A stretch of 35,198 nucleotides of DNA from Lachnospiraceae bacterium (GCA_021770755.1 JAETQI010000045.1:1-35198); one strand, 5' to 3'. Positions 25,796 through 33,597 are shown, counted from the first letter of the stretch. Notes: a model not told the origin generated them from the sequence alone. Numbers and translations: made by a program.

Positions 25796-27769
25796 ATGAA
25801 AAGCATACGTGCAAAAATAAACCTATGCCTCAGTATCACTGTTTTGGCGGCGCTGCTTGCGGTGGGAATGTTCAGTATTGCTTCAAACTACACAAGCACG
25901 CTCTCCACGGTGAATCAGATGATGAATGAAACGGCAGTTCTGGCTGCGGGACGCGTCCAGCATGAACTGACAGCCTACAAAAATGTTGCCATGGATACAG
26001 GCTGCATTCCGCAACTGTCCGATCCGTCGGTCCCGCTGGACGAGAAGCAGTCCATCATCAACGAGCGCGCCGCCATGCACGATTTCCAGCGGGGAAATGT
26101 CATTGGCGTCGATGGCCTCAGTATCTTTGACGGGAAGGATTACTCCGACCGGGAATATGTCAAACAGGCTATGCAGGGCAATGTCTATGTATCGGAACCG
26201 CTGGTCAGCAAGATCACCGGCGAACTCTCCATCATGGTCGCGGCGCCCATTTACAAAGGCGGGATATACGGTTCGGATATCACGGGGGTTGTGTATTTCG
26301 TCCCGCACGAGACTTTTTTGAATGATATCGTCTCCTCGATTGAGATCGGAGCAAACAGCAGGGCTTATATGATCAACAAGTCCGGCGATACGATCGCGGA
26401 CATTACCCTTGATACGATCATGGTCCAGAATATTGAAAAGCAGGCGCAAGGCGACGCCTCCCTGCAGGATCTGGCTGCGATCCACGCGGCGATGCGCCGC
26501 GGGGAAAACGGCTTTGGCAGCTATGAGAGCACATCCGGCGCTATGTTTGCGGCGTACGCGCCCGTGGAGGACACGGATGGATGGAGCATTGCTGTCACGG
26601 CGCCGCAGTTGAATTATCTGGGTACTACATATAATAACATCGTCATTAATGTGATCGTGATCGTCATTTCCACACTGATCTCCATCCTGATCGCCCTGCT
26701 GCTGGCAAACAGTATCAGCAGACCGATGAGAGCCTGTGCGGCGCGGATGAAGCTGCTCGTAGAAGGGGATCTGGAGACACCGATGCCCAGGATCAGGAGC
26801 AAAGATGAGACGGGGATGCTCATGGAATCAACCAATTCCCTGGTGGAGGGACTGCGCACGATCATCAATGATCTCAGTTATCTGCTGGATGGGCTGGCAA
26901 AGCAGGATCTGAATGTCCAGACCCAGCACAAGGAGGCTTATGTGGGCAGTTTCCAGCATATCCTGAGTTCTGTCTATCATATGAAAAACCAGCTCAACAA
27001 TGTGATCCGGCAGGTCAACCGCTCTGCGGAGCAGGTATCATCTGCCAGCGTGGAGCTGTCCGCGAGTGCGCAGGATTTAAGCCAGGCAACGACAGAGCAG
27101 GCGAGCTCGATACAGGAGCTGGCGTCACAGATCACGGAGATCTCGGATCAGGCAAAGAAGACGGCGGACAGCGCTGTGACACTCCGCAGTCAGACGCATC
27201 ATACGGGCGAGGAAGTCTCGCTGTGCAATGAGCAGATGCAGACGCTCATGGAGGCGATGCGCAAGATCCAGGACAGCTCTGATGAGATCGGAAAGATCCT
27301 TAAGACCATACAGGACATCGCGTTCCAGACCAATATACTGGCGCTGAACGCGGCGGTGGAAGCTGCCCGCGCCGGCGCTGCCGGAAAGGGATTTGCGGTG
27401 GTGGCGCAGGAGGTGCGCGAGCTTGCAGGTAAATCCGCGCAGGCTGCCCAGAATACTTCCACACTCATTGCACAATCCTCAGACGCGGTGCGCATGGGAT
27501 CAGAAGTTGCAGACCATACAGCCAATACGCTGTCGGAGGTTGTCGACAGCATTCATTCCGTGGTCGCTTCGATCGATGCGATCGCTACGACTGCCAACGA
27601 GCAGTCGGACGGCGTGTGGCAGGTCTCCGAGGGGATCAATCAGATGGCGATCGTAGTCCAGAGCAACAGCGCCACAGCGCAGGAGAGCGCGGCGGCAAGC
27701 GAGCATCTCTCCACCGAGGCGATGGGATTAAAGCAGTTGGTGGATCAGTTCACGCTCGCGTCAAAATGA
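25796..27769 (+). CDS. Methyl-accepting chemotaxis protein with double-Cache sensor
   Basis: A 657-residue chemoreceptor. The start at 25796 has GGGGGAAG upstream. TM1 is near residues 9-31, and a dCache_1 sensor follows with [23 protein letters not shown] and a second Cache lobe ending in [12 protein letters not shown]2 is near 281-304 and HAMP near 304-357. The signalling tip at about 506-527 reads [18 protein letters not shown], the classical enterobacterial-like form and different from the two other receptors here. The SREYV pattern is frequent in dCache receptors for amino acids and related ligands, but the ligand is not shown. No terminator was seen after it. Confidence 0.92.
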   Translation: MKSIRAKINLCLSITVLAALLAVGMFSIASNYTSTLSTVNQMMNETAVLAAGRVQHELTAYKNVAMDTGCIPQLSDPSVPLDEKQSIINERAAMHDFQRGNVIGVDGLSIFDGKDYSDREYVKQAMQGNVYVSEPLVSKITGELSIMVAAPIYKGGIYGSDITGVVYFVPHETFLNDIVSSIEIGANSRAYMINKSGDTIADITLDTIMVQNIEKQAQGDASLQDLAAIHAAMRRGENGFGSYESTSGAMFAAYAPVEDTDGWSIAVTAPQLNYLGTTYNNIVINVIVIVISTLISILIALLLANSISRPMRACAARMKLLVEGDLETPMPRIRSKDETGMLMESTNSLVEGLRTIINDLSYLLDGLAKQDLNVQTQHKEAYVGSFQHILSSVYHMKNQLNNVIRQVNRSAEQVSSASVELSASAQDLSQATTEQASSIQELASQITEISDQAKKTADSAVTLRSQTHHTGEEVSLCNEQMQTLMEAMRKIQDSSDEIGKILKTIQDIAFQTNILALNAAVEAARAGAAGKGFAVVAQEVRELAGKSAQAAQNTSTLIAQSSDAVRMGSEVADHTANTLSEVVDSIHSVVASIDAIATTANEQSDGVWQVSEGINQMAIVVQSNSATAQESAAASEHLSTEAMGLKQLVDQFTLASK

Positions 27770-27793
27770 ATCGAATAATTTTTAGATATAAAG

Positions 27794-27822
27794 TTGTTTG
27801 ATCCGGAAAAAAGGTTTATAAT
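27794..27822 (+). promoter_or_regulatory. Promoter of the phosphofructokinase gene
   Basis: TTGTTT (27794-27799), 17 bases, TATAAT (27817-27822). It leaves a leader of about 100 bases with only weak dyads. Confidence 0.65.
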
Positions 27823-27928
27823 GTTTTTAGGACAGCCATGTGAAGGCTTATAATGGATTTTCATGCCATGTGCATAGCAATACGGAAATAATAATACGCA
27901 GGTATTTCATGCGAAGAAGGAGGTTCCC

Positions 27929-29002
27929 ATGATAAGAATCGGAATGTTAACAAGTGGAGGCGACTGCCAGGCGCTCAACGCGGCGATGCGCGGTGTGGCG
28001 AAGGGACTGTTCAACGCGGGCAAGGAGGTGGAGCTCTTTGGCTTCCTGGACGGCTACAAGGGACTGATCTATGGCAAGTACAAGATGCTCTCGCCGTCAG
28101 ATTTCTCAGGAATACTGACCAAGGGCGGCACGATCCTTGGAAGTTCACGGATGCCGTTCAAGAATATGCGCGATCCGGACGAGAACGGGCTGGACAAGGT
28201 GGAGGCGATGAAGCACAATTATTACAAGCTCAGCCTTGACTGTCTCGTGATCCTTGGCGGTAACGGCACACACAAGACGGCAAACCTTCTGCGCGAGGAG
28301 GGGCTGAATGTCGTGACGCTGCCAAAGACGATCGACAACGATCTGTGGGGAACCGACATGACCTTTGGATTCCAGAGCGCCGTTGATATCGCGACACAGT
28401 GTATCGACCAGATCCACACGACAGCGGCATCGCACGGACGCGTGTTCATCGTGGAGGTAATGGGACACAAGGTGGGATATCTCACGTTGAACGCCGGTAT
28501 CGCAGGCGGTGCGGACATTATCCTGATCCCGGAGATCCCATACGATATCAACAAGATCATCAAGGCGATCCAGAAACGTTCCGAGCGGGGAAGCAAGTTC
28601 ACGATCCTCGCGGTAGCGGAGGGTGCGATCTCAAAAGAGGTGGCTGCGCTTTCCAAGAAAGAATTTAAGAAATACATGGCGGATTACAAATATCCGAGCG
28701 TCTCCTACGAGATCGCGGACAAGATCAAGGAAAAGAGCGGCATGGAAGTGCGTGTCACCGTACCGGGGCACACGCAGAGAGGCGGCAGCCCGGATCCGTA
28801 TGACAGAGTGTTTGCGAGCAGGCTTGGCGCGGAGGCGTCGAAGCTGATCCTCAAGGGCGAGTACGGCTACATGGTCGGCTATCAGAACAGGGAGGTCGTC
28901 AAAGTGCCTCTTGCCGATGTTGCCGGCAAGCTCAAGATGGTAGATCCGGATTCGACTATCATCAAGGAAGCGAAGATGCTCGGCATCAGCTTCGGCGATT
29001 GA
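27929..29002 (+). CDS. 6-phosphofructokinase, unusual nucleotide-site residues
   Basis: A 357-residue phosphofructokinase acting on fructose-6-phosphate in glycolysis. Motifs are LTSGGDCQALN, the catalytic TIDND, MGHKVGYLTL, VAEGA and PGHTQRGGSPDPYDR. The phosphoryl-donor site is odd. The E. coli GGDGS motif reads GGNGT, so the Mg-binding Asp103 is Asn (Asn112 here). Position 104 is Gly (ATP-type), while position 124 is Lys (Lys133, in PKTIDND), which is usual for PPi-type and some actinobacterial ATP enzymes. Donor specificity therefore cannot be assigned safely. AGGAGG precedes the ATG at 27929. The gene has its own promoter and terminator, separate from fbp. Confidence 0.93.
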   Translation: MIRIGMLTSGGDCQALNAAMRGVAKGLFNAGKEVELFGFLDGYKGLIYGKYKMLSPSDFSGILTKGGTILGSSRMPFKNMRDPDENGLDKVEAMKHNYYKLSLDCLVILGGNGTHKTANLLREEGLNVVTLPKTIDNDLWGTDMTFGFQSAVDIATQCIDQIHTTAASHGRVFIVEVMGHKVGYLTLNAGIAGGADIILIPEIPYDINKIIKAIQKRSERGSKFTILAVAEGAISKEVAALSKKEFKKYMADYKYPSVSYEIADKIKEKSGMEVRVTVPGHTQRGGSPDPYDRVFASRLGAEASKLILKGEYGYMVGYQNREVVKVPLADVAGKLKMVDPDSTIIKEAKMLGISFGD

Positions 29003-29011
29003 GAAATGAAG

Positions 29012-29054
29012 AAAGAACCCATTGGCTGTGATCCAGTCAGTGGGTTCTTTTTTT
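29012..29054 (+). terminator. Terminator after the phosphofructokinase gene
   Basis: A 13-bp stem (29012-29024 with 29038-29050, one G-U) followed by seven T residues. Confidence 0.92.
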
Positions 29055-29098
29055 GCGACATTTTGTACCTGTTAGAGGAGCGGAAGGAACGATAAGGG

Positions 29099-29128
29099 TT
29101 GGACAGATTTCGAATGCAGTGGTAGAAT
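29099..29128 (+). promoter_or_regulatory. Promoter of the ArsC-like / AraC-like gene pair
   Basis: TTGGAC (29099-29104), 18 bases, TAGAAT (29123-29128), about 32 bases before the ATG at 29167. Confidence 0.6.
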
Positions 29129-29166
29129 ATTTATATGGATTTTAAACGAACAGAAGGGAGCATACC

Positions 29167-29526
29167 ATGAAACCAGTGATATTGTGTTATGAGAAATGTA
29201 CAACCTGCAAGAAGGCGCTAAAGTGGGTGGAGGAAAAGGGATGGGACGTTCAGGTGCGTCCAATCAGGGAGGAAAATCCGTCCGTGGAGGAGTTAAAACG
29301 GTGGCATGAGGCGAGCGGACTGCCGTTGAAGCGCTTTTTCAATACAAGCGGCAATCTGTATAAGGAAATGAAGCTGAAGGATAAGCTTGCGTCGATGAGC
29401 GAGGCGGAGCAGTATCAGCTTCTGTCCACAGACGGCATGCTGGTGAAGCGTCCGATTCTGGTGACGGAAAACGGTGTCTGTCCGGGATTTCAGGCGGAGC
29501 AGTGGGAGCGTCTTTTGCGCGTGTGA
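29167..29526 (+). CDS. ArsC/Spx family thioredoxin-fold protein
   Basis: A 119-residue protein of the ArsC/Spx/YffB family. The redox motif is Cys11-Thr-Thr-Cys14 near the N terminus, followed by an ArsC-like core (KDKLASMSEAEQYQLLSTDG) and MLVKRPILV, with a basic residue near the end of the family signature. Members are arsenate reductases, Spx-type RNA polymerase-binding regulators, or proteins of unknown role. The CxxC form and a context without other arsenic genes favour an uncharacterised or Spx-like role over true arsenate reduction. AGGGAG precedes the ATG. The AraC-type regulator gene begins 13 bases after the stop. Confidence 0.88.
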   Translation: MKPVILCYEKCTTCKKALKWVEEKGWDVQVRPIREENPSVEELKRWHEASGLPLKRFFNTSGNLYKEMKLKDKLASMSEAEQYQLLSTDGMLVKRPILVTENGVCPGFQAEQWERLLRV

Positions 29527-29539
29527 AGAGGAGCGGACA

Positions 29540-30526
29540 GTGATCACAGAAGAATTGTACAGGGAACTAAAGAAGATCACGGAGGAGGAAGCGCGTATTC
29601 TGAACGGCGACACAAAGATCGAGACTGCGATCTATATGTCGCAGGAGACGCCGGTCGAGGACGCGTATATCGTTGACGCGAAAAAGCTTCTGGATGCGGG
29701 GAAGCTGATCCAGGTGCGCCCGCACACCCGGTTTGTGCATTTCCCGAAACATACGCACAACTACATCGAAGTGATCTATATGTGCTGCGGCACCACGCAC
29801 CATGTGATCGACGGGGAGGATGTCTGGCTGCGGGAGGGGGAGATGCTCTTTCTGAACCAGAAGGCAGAGCAGGAGATCTATCCCGCGTCGGAGGATGATA
29901 TTGCAGTCAACTTTATCATTCTGCCGGAATTTTTTGACTATGTTCTGAGAATGATCGGGGAGGAGAGGAACCTCCTGCGTGATTTTGTGATCGACTGTCT
30001 GACGGGTGAAAACGAGGAGGCGGGATACATGCACTTTAAGGTCGCGGGGATCCTGCCGATCCAGAATCTGGTCGAAAACCTGATCTGGTCGATCTGGAAC
30101 AGGCAGCCCAACAGGCGCAGCATCAATCAGGCAACAATGGGACTGCTGTTTCTGCAGCTTATGAACCATATGGAGCGGATGGAGACCAACACCGAGAACC
30201 GCGGACGCAGGCTGCTCATCGAGGTGTACGCCTATATCGAGGAAAATTACCGCGACGGGGAGCTGACAGAGCTTGCCGCACTGTTGAACTATGACGTGTG
30301 CTGGCTCTCGAAGGAGATCAAGAAGCGGACAGGGCGCAATTACACGGATCTCGTACAGGAAAAACGGCTGAACCAGGCGGCATATCTGCTGCAGAACACG
30401 GCGATGTCCGTCATGGATATCGGGCTGTCTGTCGGATATGACAATCTGAGCTATTTTCACCGCATCTTCCAGAGGCAGTATGGTGTGACGCCGAGGCGGT
30501 ATCGGGTCGGGCCAGATACTGTGTGA
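29540..30526 (+). CDS. AraC family transcriptional regulator with N-terminal cupin
   Basis: A 328-residue regulator. The GTG at 29540 is preferred because AGAGGAG precedes it and it avoids overlap with the upstream gene. The N-terminal cupin-like sensor includes FPKHTHNYIEVIYMCCGTT with the His-rich metal/ligand pattern and LREGEMLFLN. The C-terminal double helix-turn-helix (about residues 225-325) includes LTELAALLNYDVCWLSK and the family end SVGYDNLSYFHRIFQRQYG-type motif. It probably senses a small molecule and activates a catabolic or transport gene, but no obvious target is adjacent except itself and the ArsC-like gene. It is the last core gene before the AT-rich accessory region; the repeat block starts 3 bases after its stop. 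Confidence 0.9.
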   Translation: MITEELYRELKKITEEEARILNGDTKIETAIYMSQETPVEDAYIVDAKKLLDAGKLIQVRPHTRFVHFPKHTHNYIEVIYMCCGTTHHVIDGEDVWLREGEMLFLNQKAEQEIYPASEDDIAVNFIILPEFFDYVLRMIGEERNLLRDFVIDCLTGENEEAGYMHFKVAGILPIQNLVENLIWSIWNRQPNRRSINQATMGLLFLQLMNHMERMETNTENRGRRLLIEVYAYIEENYRDGELTELAALLNYDVCWLSKEIKKRTGRNYTDLVQEKRLNQAAYLLQNTAMSVMDIGLSVGYDNLSYFHRIFQRQYGVTPRRYRVGPDTV

Positions 30527-30544
30527 AGGGGCAAACCAGGACAC

Positions 30545-30667
30545 TTTACACCAATTTTACACCAAACGTAAATGAGAGCCTTAATATGATATAAACTAAA
30601 CATTTAGGACATCAGCATAAGTCCTTTATCAGTTGTAGAAGTATGATTGATAGAGGGCTTATTTTGA
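30545..30667 (+). repeat. About 124-bp direct repeat, left copy, bounding the accessory island
   Basis: It matches 33598-33722 with about 8 differences. It starts with two TTTACACCAA decamers one helical turn apart (30545-30554, 30556-30565) and ends with the hairpin at 30619-30665. An 18-base block, GGGCAAACCAGGACACTT, lies immediately to the left (30529-30546) and is also present at 33487-33504, but there it is separated from the repeat by 93 bases. Confidence 0.88.
30619..30665 (+). terminator. Repeated terminator-like hairpin, copy 1
   Basis: AAGTCCTTTATCA (30619-30631) pairs with TGATAGAGGGCTT (30648-30660) over 13 positions, two of them G-U, and ATTTT follows. The upstream AGGAC (30606-30610) can pair instead with GTCCT in the 5' arm, an alternative fold that would disrupt the hairpin. 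Confidence 0.65.
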
Positions 30668-30873
30668 AGGGAATCAGGGTTGCTGCTTTAGATGTTCCGT
30701 TTCTGAATGATTGGGAAACGGGAGTACCAAAAGAATTTGTCAAAGAGTATAACAAACTGCAGCCCGGAGAATATGGAAATATTTCAGTAGTGCAGTTTGC
30801 AAAGCTACAAGGTATAGCGGTGAGTACATTTTATAAATATATGGGGATATTGAATAGAAGTGTAATGAGATAA
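30643..30873 (+). pseudogene. Remnant of a serine recombinase (resolvase) with internal deletion
   Basis: The frame encodes about 76 residues. After the first 9 or so, which come from the repeat, the text KGIRVAALDVPFLNDWETG matches the catalytic-domain stretch of resolvases (GIR...LD.P......TG). It is followed directly by VPKEFVKEYNKLQPGEYG and VVQFAKLQGIAVSTFYKYMGI, which match the C-terminal helix-turn-helix of the same family. The N-terminal catalytic serine region and the long central helix are missing. The reading frame is intact across the joint, but no function is likely. There is no SD before the ATG, which lies inside the hairpin. It indicates a past site-specific recombinase in this region. 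Confidence 0.65.
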
Positions 30874-30941
30874 AGCTGTTATGATTCCCCATCGTAATAT
30901 TTTTGATGGTAGATACTATTTTTTGATTCTGGCTAAATTAA

Positions 30942-30970
30942 TTGTAAAGAAGGGTTGATGATGGTATAAT
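30942..30970 (+). promoter_or_regulatory. Promoter of the toxin-antitoxin operon
   Basis: TTGTAA (30942-30947), 17 bases, TATAAT (30965-30970). Confidence 0.7.
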
Positions 30971-31018
30971 ATCCAATAATATAAGATGATTTATTGGTTT
31001 TGACTGGATATATTGGAT
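30971..31018 (+). promoter_or_regulatory. Operator-like repeats between the -10 and the antitoxin gene
   Basis: ATCCAATA (30971-30978) is inverted as TATTGGAT (31011-31018), with another TATTGG at 30992-30997. Such half-sites just downstream of a promoter are the usual target of autoregulation by a VapBC complex. Confidence 0.55.
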
Positions 31019-31038
31019 AAGATTAGGGAGGTATTCTT

Positions 31039-31290
31039 GTGTTGGCAGCAGTGAAAGGCTATTATGATGGAACCCAGATCGTAGTGAACGAAGAAGATCG
31101 TAAAAATTTTAGTATAGGCGATGAAGTGATTATTACTATTTTAGATAATTATAGCAGACAAAAGGTACAGGAAAGAGCAGAAAAGAGACTGCGCTTGATT
31201 GAATCGGATGCCTTTGTCACTTCCGGCGGAAGAACAGTGGAAGAAATTGACCAATATATAAGGGAGTTGAGGGATAATGACAGATTTTAA
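31039..31290 (+). CDS. Antitoxin of a VapBC-type pair
   Basis: An 83-residue protein immediately upstream of, and overlapping by 14 bases, a PIN-domain gene. It starts at GTG 31039 with GGGAGG (31026-31031) at 7-base spacing. The N terminus (KGYYDGTQIVVNEEDR and GDEVIITILD) looks like a small beta-barrel DNA-binding domain of AbrB/VapB type. The C-terminal part is charged and helical (GRTVEEIDQYIRELR), the usual toxin-binding tail. It would neutralise the toxin and repress the operon. The family assignment comes mainly from position and layout. Confidence 0.75.
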   Translation: MLAAVKGYYDGTQIVVNEEDRKNFSIGDEVIITILDNYSRQKVQERAEKRLRLIESDAFVTSGGRTVEEIDQYIRELRDNDRF

Positions 31291-31696
31291 GAAGGTATTT
31301 TTAGACACAGCTCCAATTGTATATTATCTGGAGAATAGCGAATCCTATTATTCCAAAATGAAGAAATTCTGGAAAGAATGTGGAAATTGTGATTATGTTA
31401 CATCAGCCGTGACTGTTACGGAGTATTTGACATATCCTTATCAGCAAAATAATATAAGGCTGATAAATGCTTTCTATGGTTTTGTTGATGGGATGGACAT
31501 AGAAGTCAGATGTATTGATATGGCAGCAGCCGAAAAAGCAGCACAGATAAGGGCAGAATATAGAGGCTTTAAATCCATGGACGCATTGCAGTTGGCGTCT
31601 GCGTGTCTGTCGGGATGTGACTTGTTTCTGACAAATGATAAACAGCTAAGGCAGTTTAAGGAATTGAAATGTATAACAGTAGAGGAATTGACATGA
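31277..31696 (+). CDS. VapC-type PIN-domain toxin ribonuclease
   Basis: A 139-residue PIN-domain protein. The acidic active-site residues are visible: Asp10 in VFLDTAPIVYYLE, Glu49 in TVTEYL, Asp102 in KSMDALQLA and Asp121 in FLTNDKQL. These bind magnesium or manganese, and family members cut tRNA or rRNA. The start overlaps the antitoxin end by 14 bases, showing co-translation. All key residues are present, so the toxin should be active if the antitoxin is lost. Its stop overlaps the start of a small truncated ORF (ATGA at 31693). Confidence 0.88.
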   Translation: MTDFKKVFLDTAPIVYYLENSESYYSKMKKFWKECGNCDYVTSAVTVTEYLTYPYQQNNIRLINAFYGFVDGMDIEVRCIDMAAAEKAAQIRAEYRGFKSMDALQLASACLSGCDLFLTNDKQLRQFKELKCITVEELT

Positions 31697-31776
31697 TTGC
31701 AAAACCAGTTATTAGTCCGGATTTTACGATTGAAGATATGAAAGGAGTCATAGGTTATGGAAGATATTATTTTTGA
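31693..31776 (+). CDS. Truncated small ORF after the toxin gene
   Basis: A 27-residue frame starting with ATG in an ATGA overlap with the toxin stop, with AGAGGA upstream. It reads MIAKPVISPDFTIEDMKGV and then ends early in GYGRYYF. The start resembles small proteins often found beside toxin genes (ISPDFTIEDIHK... type), of which only the first 16 or so residues remain. It overlaps the nuclease-like gene start at 31757. It is either a remnant or a coupling peptide; no function is assigned. Confidence 0.45.
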   Translation: MIAKPVISPDFTIEDMKGVIGYGRYYF

Positions 31777-32347
31777 AAATATTATGGAGCCAGGGGTTGT
31801 ATTATCGAATAGTATTGAACTATCCGGTATCAATAAATATTTTCCGGATTATCTGCAAGCGGATCAAGTAATAAACTTATCTCTTAGTGATAAACTGGAT
31901 CCTTCAAATTTGCCTGAAAAGAGTGCGCTTGTGTATAATACAAATCTCTATATAACAGATGATAATGGGAATATAGCCTATTTTGACTGTGACATGCGGC
32001 ATATGGATAATGCAGGTCAAATAAGAAAAGAGCACCCAGAATATAAATCTGTAGGAGGCAACGGGGCATTGCATTCAGATATGGATGCTGGACATTTCGG
32101 TTTAGCACTTGGTCAGCATCCAAGTATTGCAATGGAACAACATAAGCATACTAATAGATATGGTGCATGGCGTAAATTTGAAATAGACTGGAATAAACTT
32201 TCCAGCGAAGGACATAAAGTAAATGTAAAGGCTGTTTTTGTTGAAGGTGAGGAAGATGGCACATATTCACCGCTTTGGTGTATCAGGGAAACTATTGATG
32301 AAGATGAAGTAAGTGAATATGTCATAACAAATGATGATTTACAATAG
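31757..32347 (+). CDS. DNA/RNA non-specific endonuclease-like protein, orphan effector domain
   Basis: A 196-residue soluble protein without signal peptide. The C-terminal part has the order of the DNA/RNA non-specific endonuclease family: DAGH with Asp110 and the proposed catalytic His113, a metal-binding Asn near 133 in HTNRYGAW, then WRKFEIDW, GHKVNVKAVFVEG and a final strand. This resembles the nuclease modules at the ends of polymorphic toxins. The first 60 residues do not match a known trafficking domain. AAAGGAGT precedes the ATG. It lies directly after a VapBC pair and before a strong terminator, with no obvious immunity gene. It may be a detached toxin tip, a defence nuclease or inactive. 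Confidence is high that it is a gene and moderate for the family. Confidence 0.65.
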   Translation: MEDIIFENIMEPGVVLSNSIELSGINKYFPDYLQADQVINLSLSDKLDPSNLPEKSALVYNTNLYITDDNGNIAYFDCDMRHMDNAGQIRKEHPEYKSVGGNGALHSDMDAGHFGLALGQHPSIAMEQHKHTNRYGAWRKFEIDWNKLSSEGHKVNVKAVFVEGEEDGTYSPLWCIRETIDEDEVSEYVITNDDLQ

Positions 32348-32381
32348 AATTGAGTGATTTTGTTTATGATAGCAGAGTAAT

Positions 32382-32416
32382 AAAGCCAGTCTCAGTTATT
32401 GGGACTGGCTTTTATA
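32382..32416 (+). terminator. Terminator after the nuclease-like gene
   Basis: A 12-bp stem, 32382-32393 with 32401-32412 (one T-G), a 7-base loop and TTTATA following. It ends the toxin-antitoxin and nuclease transcript. Confidence 0.88.
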
Positions 32417-32432
32417 TAGTGATATTATTTTG

Positions 32433-32576
32433 TTAGATTATACTTTGTAGTGAATTAAATAACCATGTGAAGCAAGAAGTAATCTGATTTCTAAATATAA
32501 ATAATAAGAGAAAAACAATAATCACTATTATAATACAGGAGACAAAATTTGAATCCTCACCTTCCTCGTCTTCCAT
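32433..32576 (-). CDS. 47-residue single-span membrane protein
   Basis: On the minus strand an ATG at 32576 opens a 47-codon frame. It has an acidic N terminus (MEDEEGEDSN), one strongly hydrophobic segment at about residues 12-28 (IIIVIIVFLLLFIF) and a short amphipathic C terminus. AAAAGGAGG (32589-32597) is 12 bases upstream, a little far but the strongest SD in this stretch. It overlaps the 3' end of the larger membrane gene by 20 bases, so the two would be co-translated. I recognise no family. Confidence 0.55.
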   Translation of the reverse strand: MEDEEGEDSNFVSCIIIVIIVFLLLFIFRNQITSCFTWLFNSLQSII

Positions 32577-33258
32577 TGTTGATTTGTTCCTCCTTTTCTT
32601 GAATTATATAATTATTTAAATATATCAAATTTTCTATTAATGAAATATTGTTTTTTATATAAAAATTTTCTTCATATAGATATAAGGTTTTATTAAAAAA
32701 ACGTATAATGACAAGTATAATAACTGAAAAAATTATTAAAAAAAACGAAAACTTTATAACACGATTAAAAGAGATTTCTTTAAAATATTCTTGAACAAAA
32801 AGATCCCATAATGGCATAATCATTATGCTTAATACAATTAAAATTGTTATCTTTTGTTTTTCGATTTTTTCTATTCTCTTTTCAAGTTGTTGGTTTATAA
32901 TTTTTAACTCTTTGTAACCAAGATTATTATCGTTATAATAGTTTTTTAAAAGACCGAATCTAACATCTTGTATCTCTAAATGTTTGTTTTTGGTTTTCTT
33001 TTCAACATATTTGATTAGCCATAAAGAGTATAAGCATGTAATTAAACAACAAAAACAACATAGTCTTTCCAAGATTACATTTGTAATATAAAGCGAAAAT
33101 AAAATGTATGTTATTAAGAAAAGAATTGATATAAAAACAAATATTATTGACATATAATATTTTTTCTTTTCTTCTTTATATACTAATTTATAAATACCTA
33201 AATTCTTTTTTGAGTATAAGATTAAATCATTTATATTTGTATTATTAATTATTATCAT
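32557..33258 (-). CDS. AT-rich four-helix membrane protein, possibly translated from a leaderless mRNA
   Basis: A 233-residue protein with hydrophobic segments near residues 36-57, 61-82, 138-155 and 170-192. A basic, coiled-coil-prone stretch (LEKRIEKIEKQK) lies before the third. It is far richer in A/T codons (Ile, Asn, Lys, Tyr) than its neighbours, a sign of recent transfer. No candidate start has an SD. The ATG at 33258 falls exactly where the promoter 33265-33292 should begin transcription, so leaderless initiation is the best reading. The ATG at 33282 lies inside that promoter and is rejected. A small membrane gene overlaps its 3' end. Function is unknown; it could be part of a toxin, phage-defence or sensor module, but no motif shows this. 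Confidence 0.6.
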   Translation of the reverse strand: MIIINNTNINDLILYSKKNLGIYKLVYKEEKKKYYMSIIFVFISILFLITYILFSLYITNVILERLCCFCCLITCLYSLWLIKYVEKKTKNKHLEIQDVRFGLLKNYYNDNNLGYKELKIINQQLEKRIEKIEKQKITILIVLSIMIMPLWDLFVQEYFKEISFNRVIKFSFFLIIFSVIILVIIRFFNKTLYLYEENFYIKNNISLIENLIYLNNYIIQEKEEQINNGRRGR

Positions 33259-33264
33259 AAGATA

Positions 33265-33292
33265 ATTATAACAAAGATTCATTTATAGTCAA
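33265..33292 (-). promoter_or_regulatory. Promoter of the AT-rich membrane gene
   Basis: On the minus strand TTGACT (33287-33292), 16 bases and TATAAT (33265-33270), 11 of 12 consensus positions. Only 6 bases separate the -10 from the ATG at 33258. Confidence 0.65.
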
Positions 33293-33597
33293 TCGCTTTG
33301 TAACTTTTTACATAATTTTAATGTAGGATTTTTAAATTGGGATTAAAAATAGAATACCAATTTTATTGTCCGAATATCCACACCCGGACATTCAAAACTT
33401 CGTGCCTTGATATCGAATAACTTTGGTCTGCGAAAGAATGATCCAGCTATAGACAGAAAAGCATTAGCTACTTATGTTAAGTTAAAGGGCAAACCAGGAC
33501 ACTTTTTTAAACAAAAGGTGTGTGCTTTGATATGTCGAAGGCTGAAAGGCGCATAATACGGTATTTTTTGAGAGTTATATCGTAAATAAGTAGAGAA
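33293..33597. other. Gene-poor stretch left of the right repeat
   Basis: No convincing gene was found. One frame stays open from about 33349 to 33553 on the plus strand but has no SD-preceded start and no recognisable family. It holds a TGTCCG/CGGACA dyad (33367-33390) and the 18-base block GGGCAAACCAGGACACTT (33487-33504) that also abuts the left repeat. The 93 bases between that block and the right repeat are missing from the left copy. Confidence 0.5.

Noticed and set aside
30545-30667. The direct repeats considered as insertion-sequence ends
   Set aside because: They are direct rather than inverted, no transposase gene lies between them, and no target duplication was seen.
33349-33553. 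A 67-codon open frame left of the right repeat
   Set aside because: No SD-preceded start and no recognisable similarity; it crosses the repeat block, so it is probably non-coding or degenerate.
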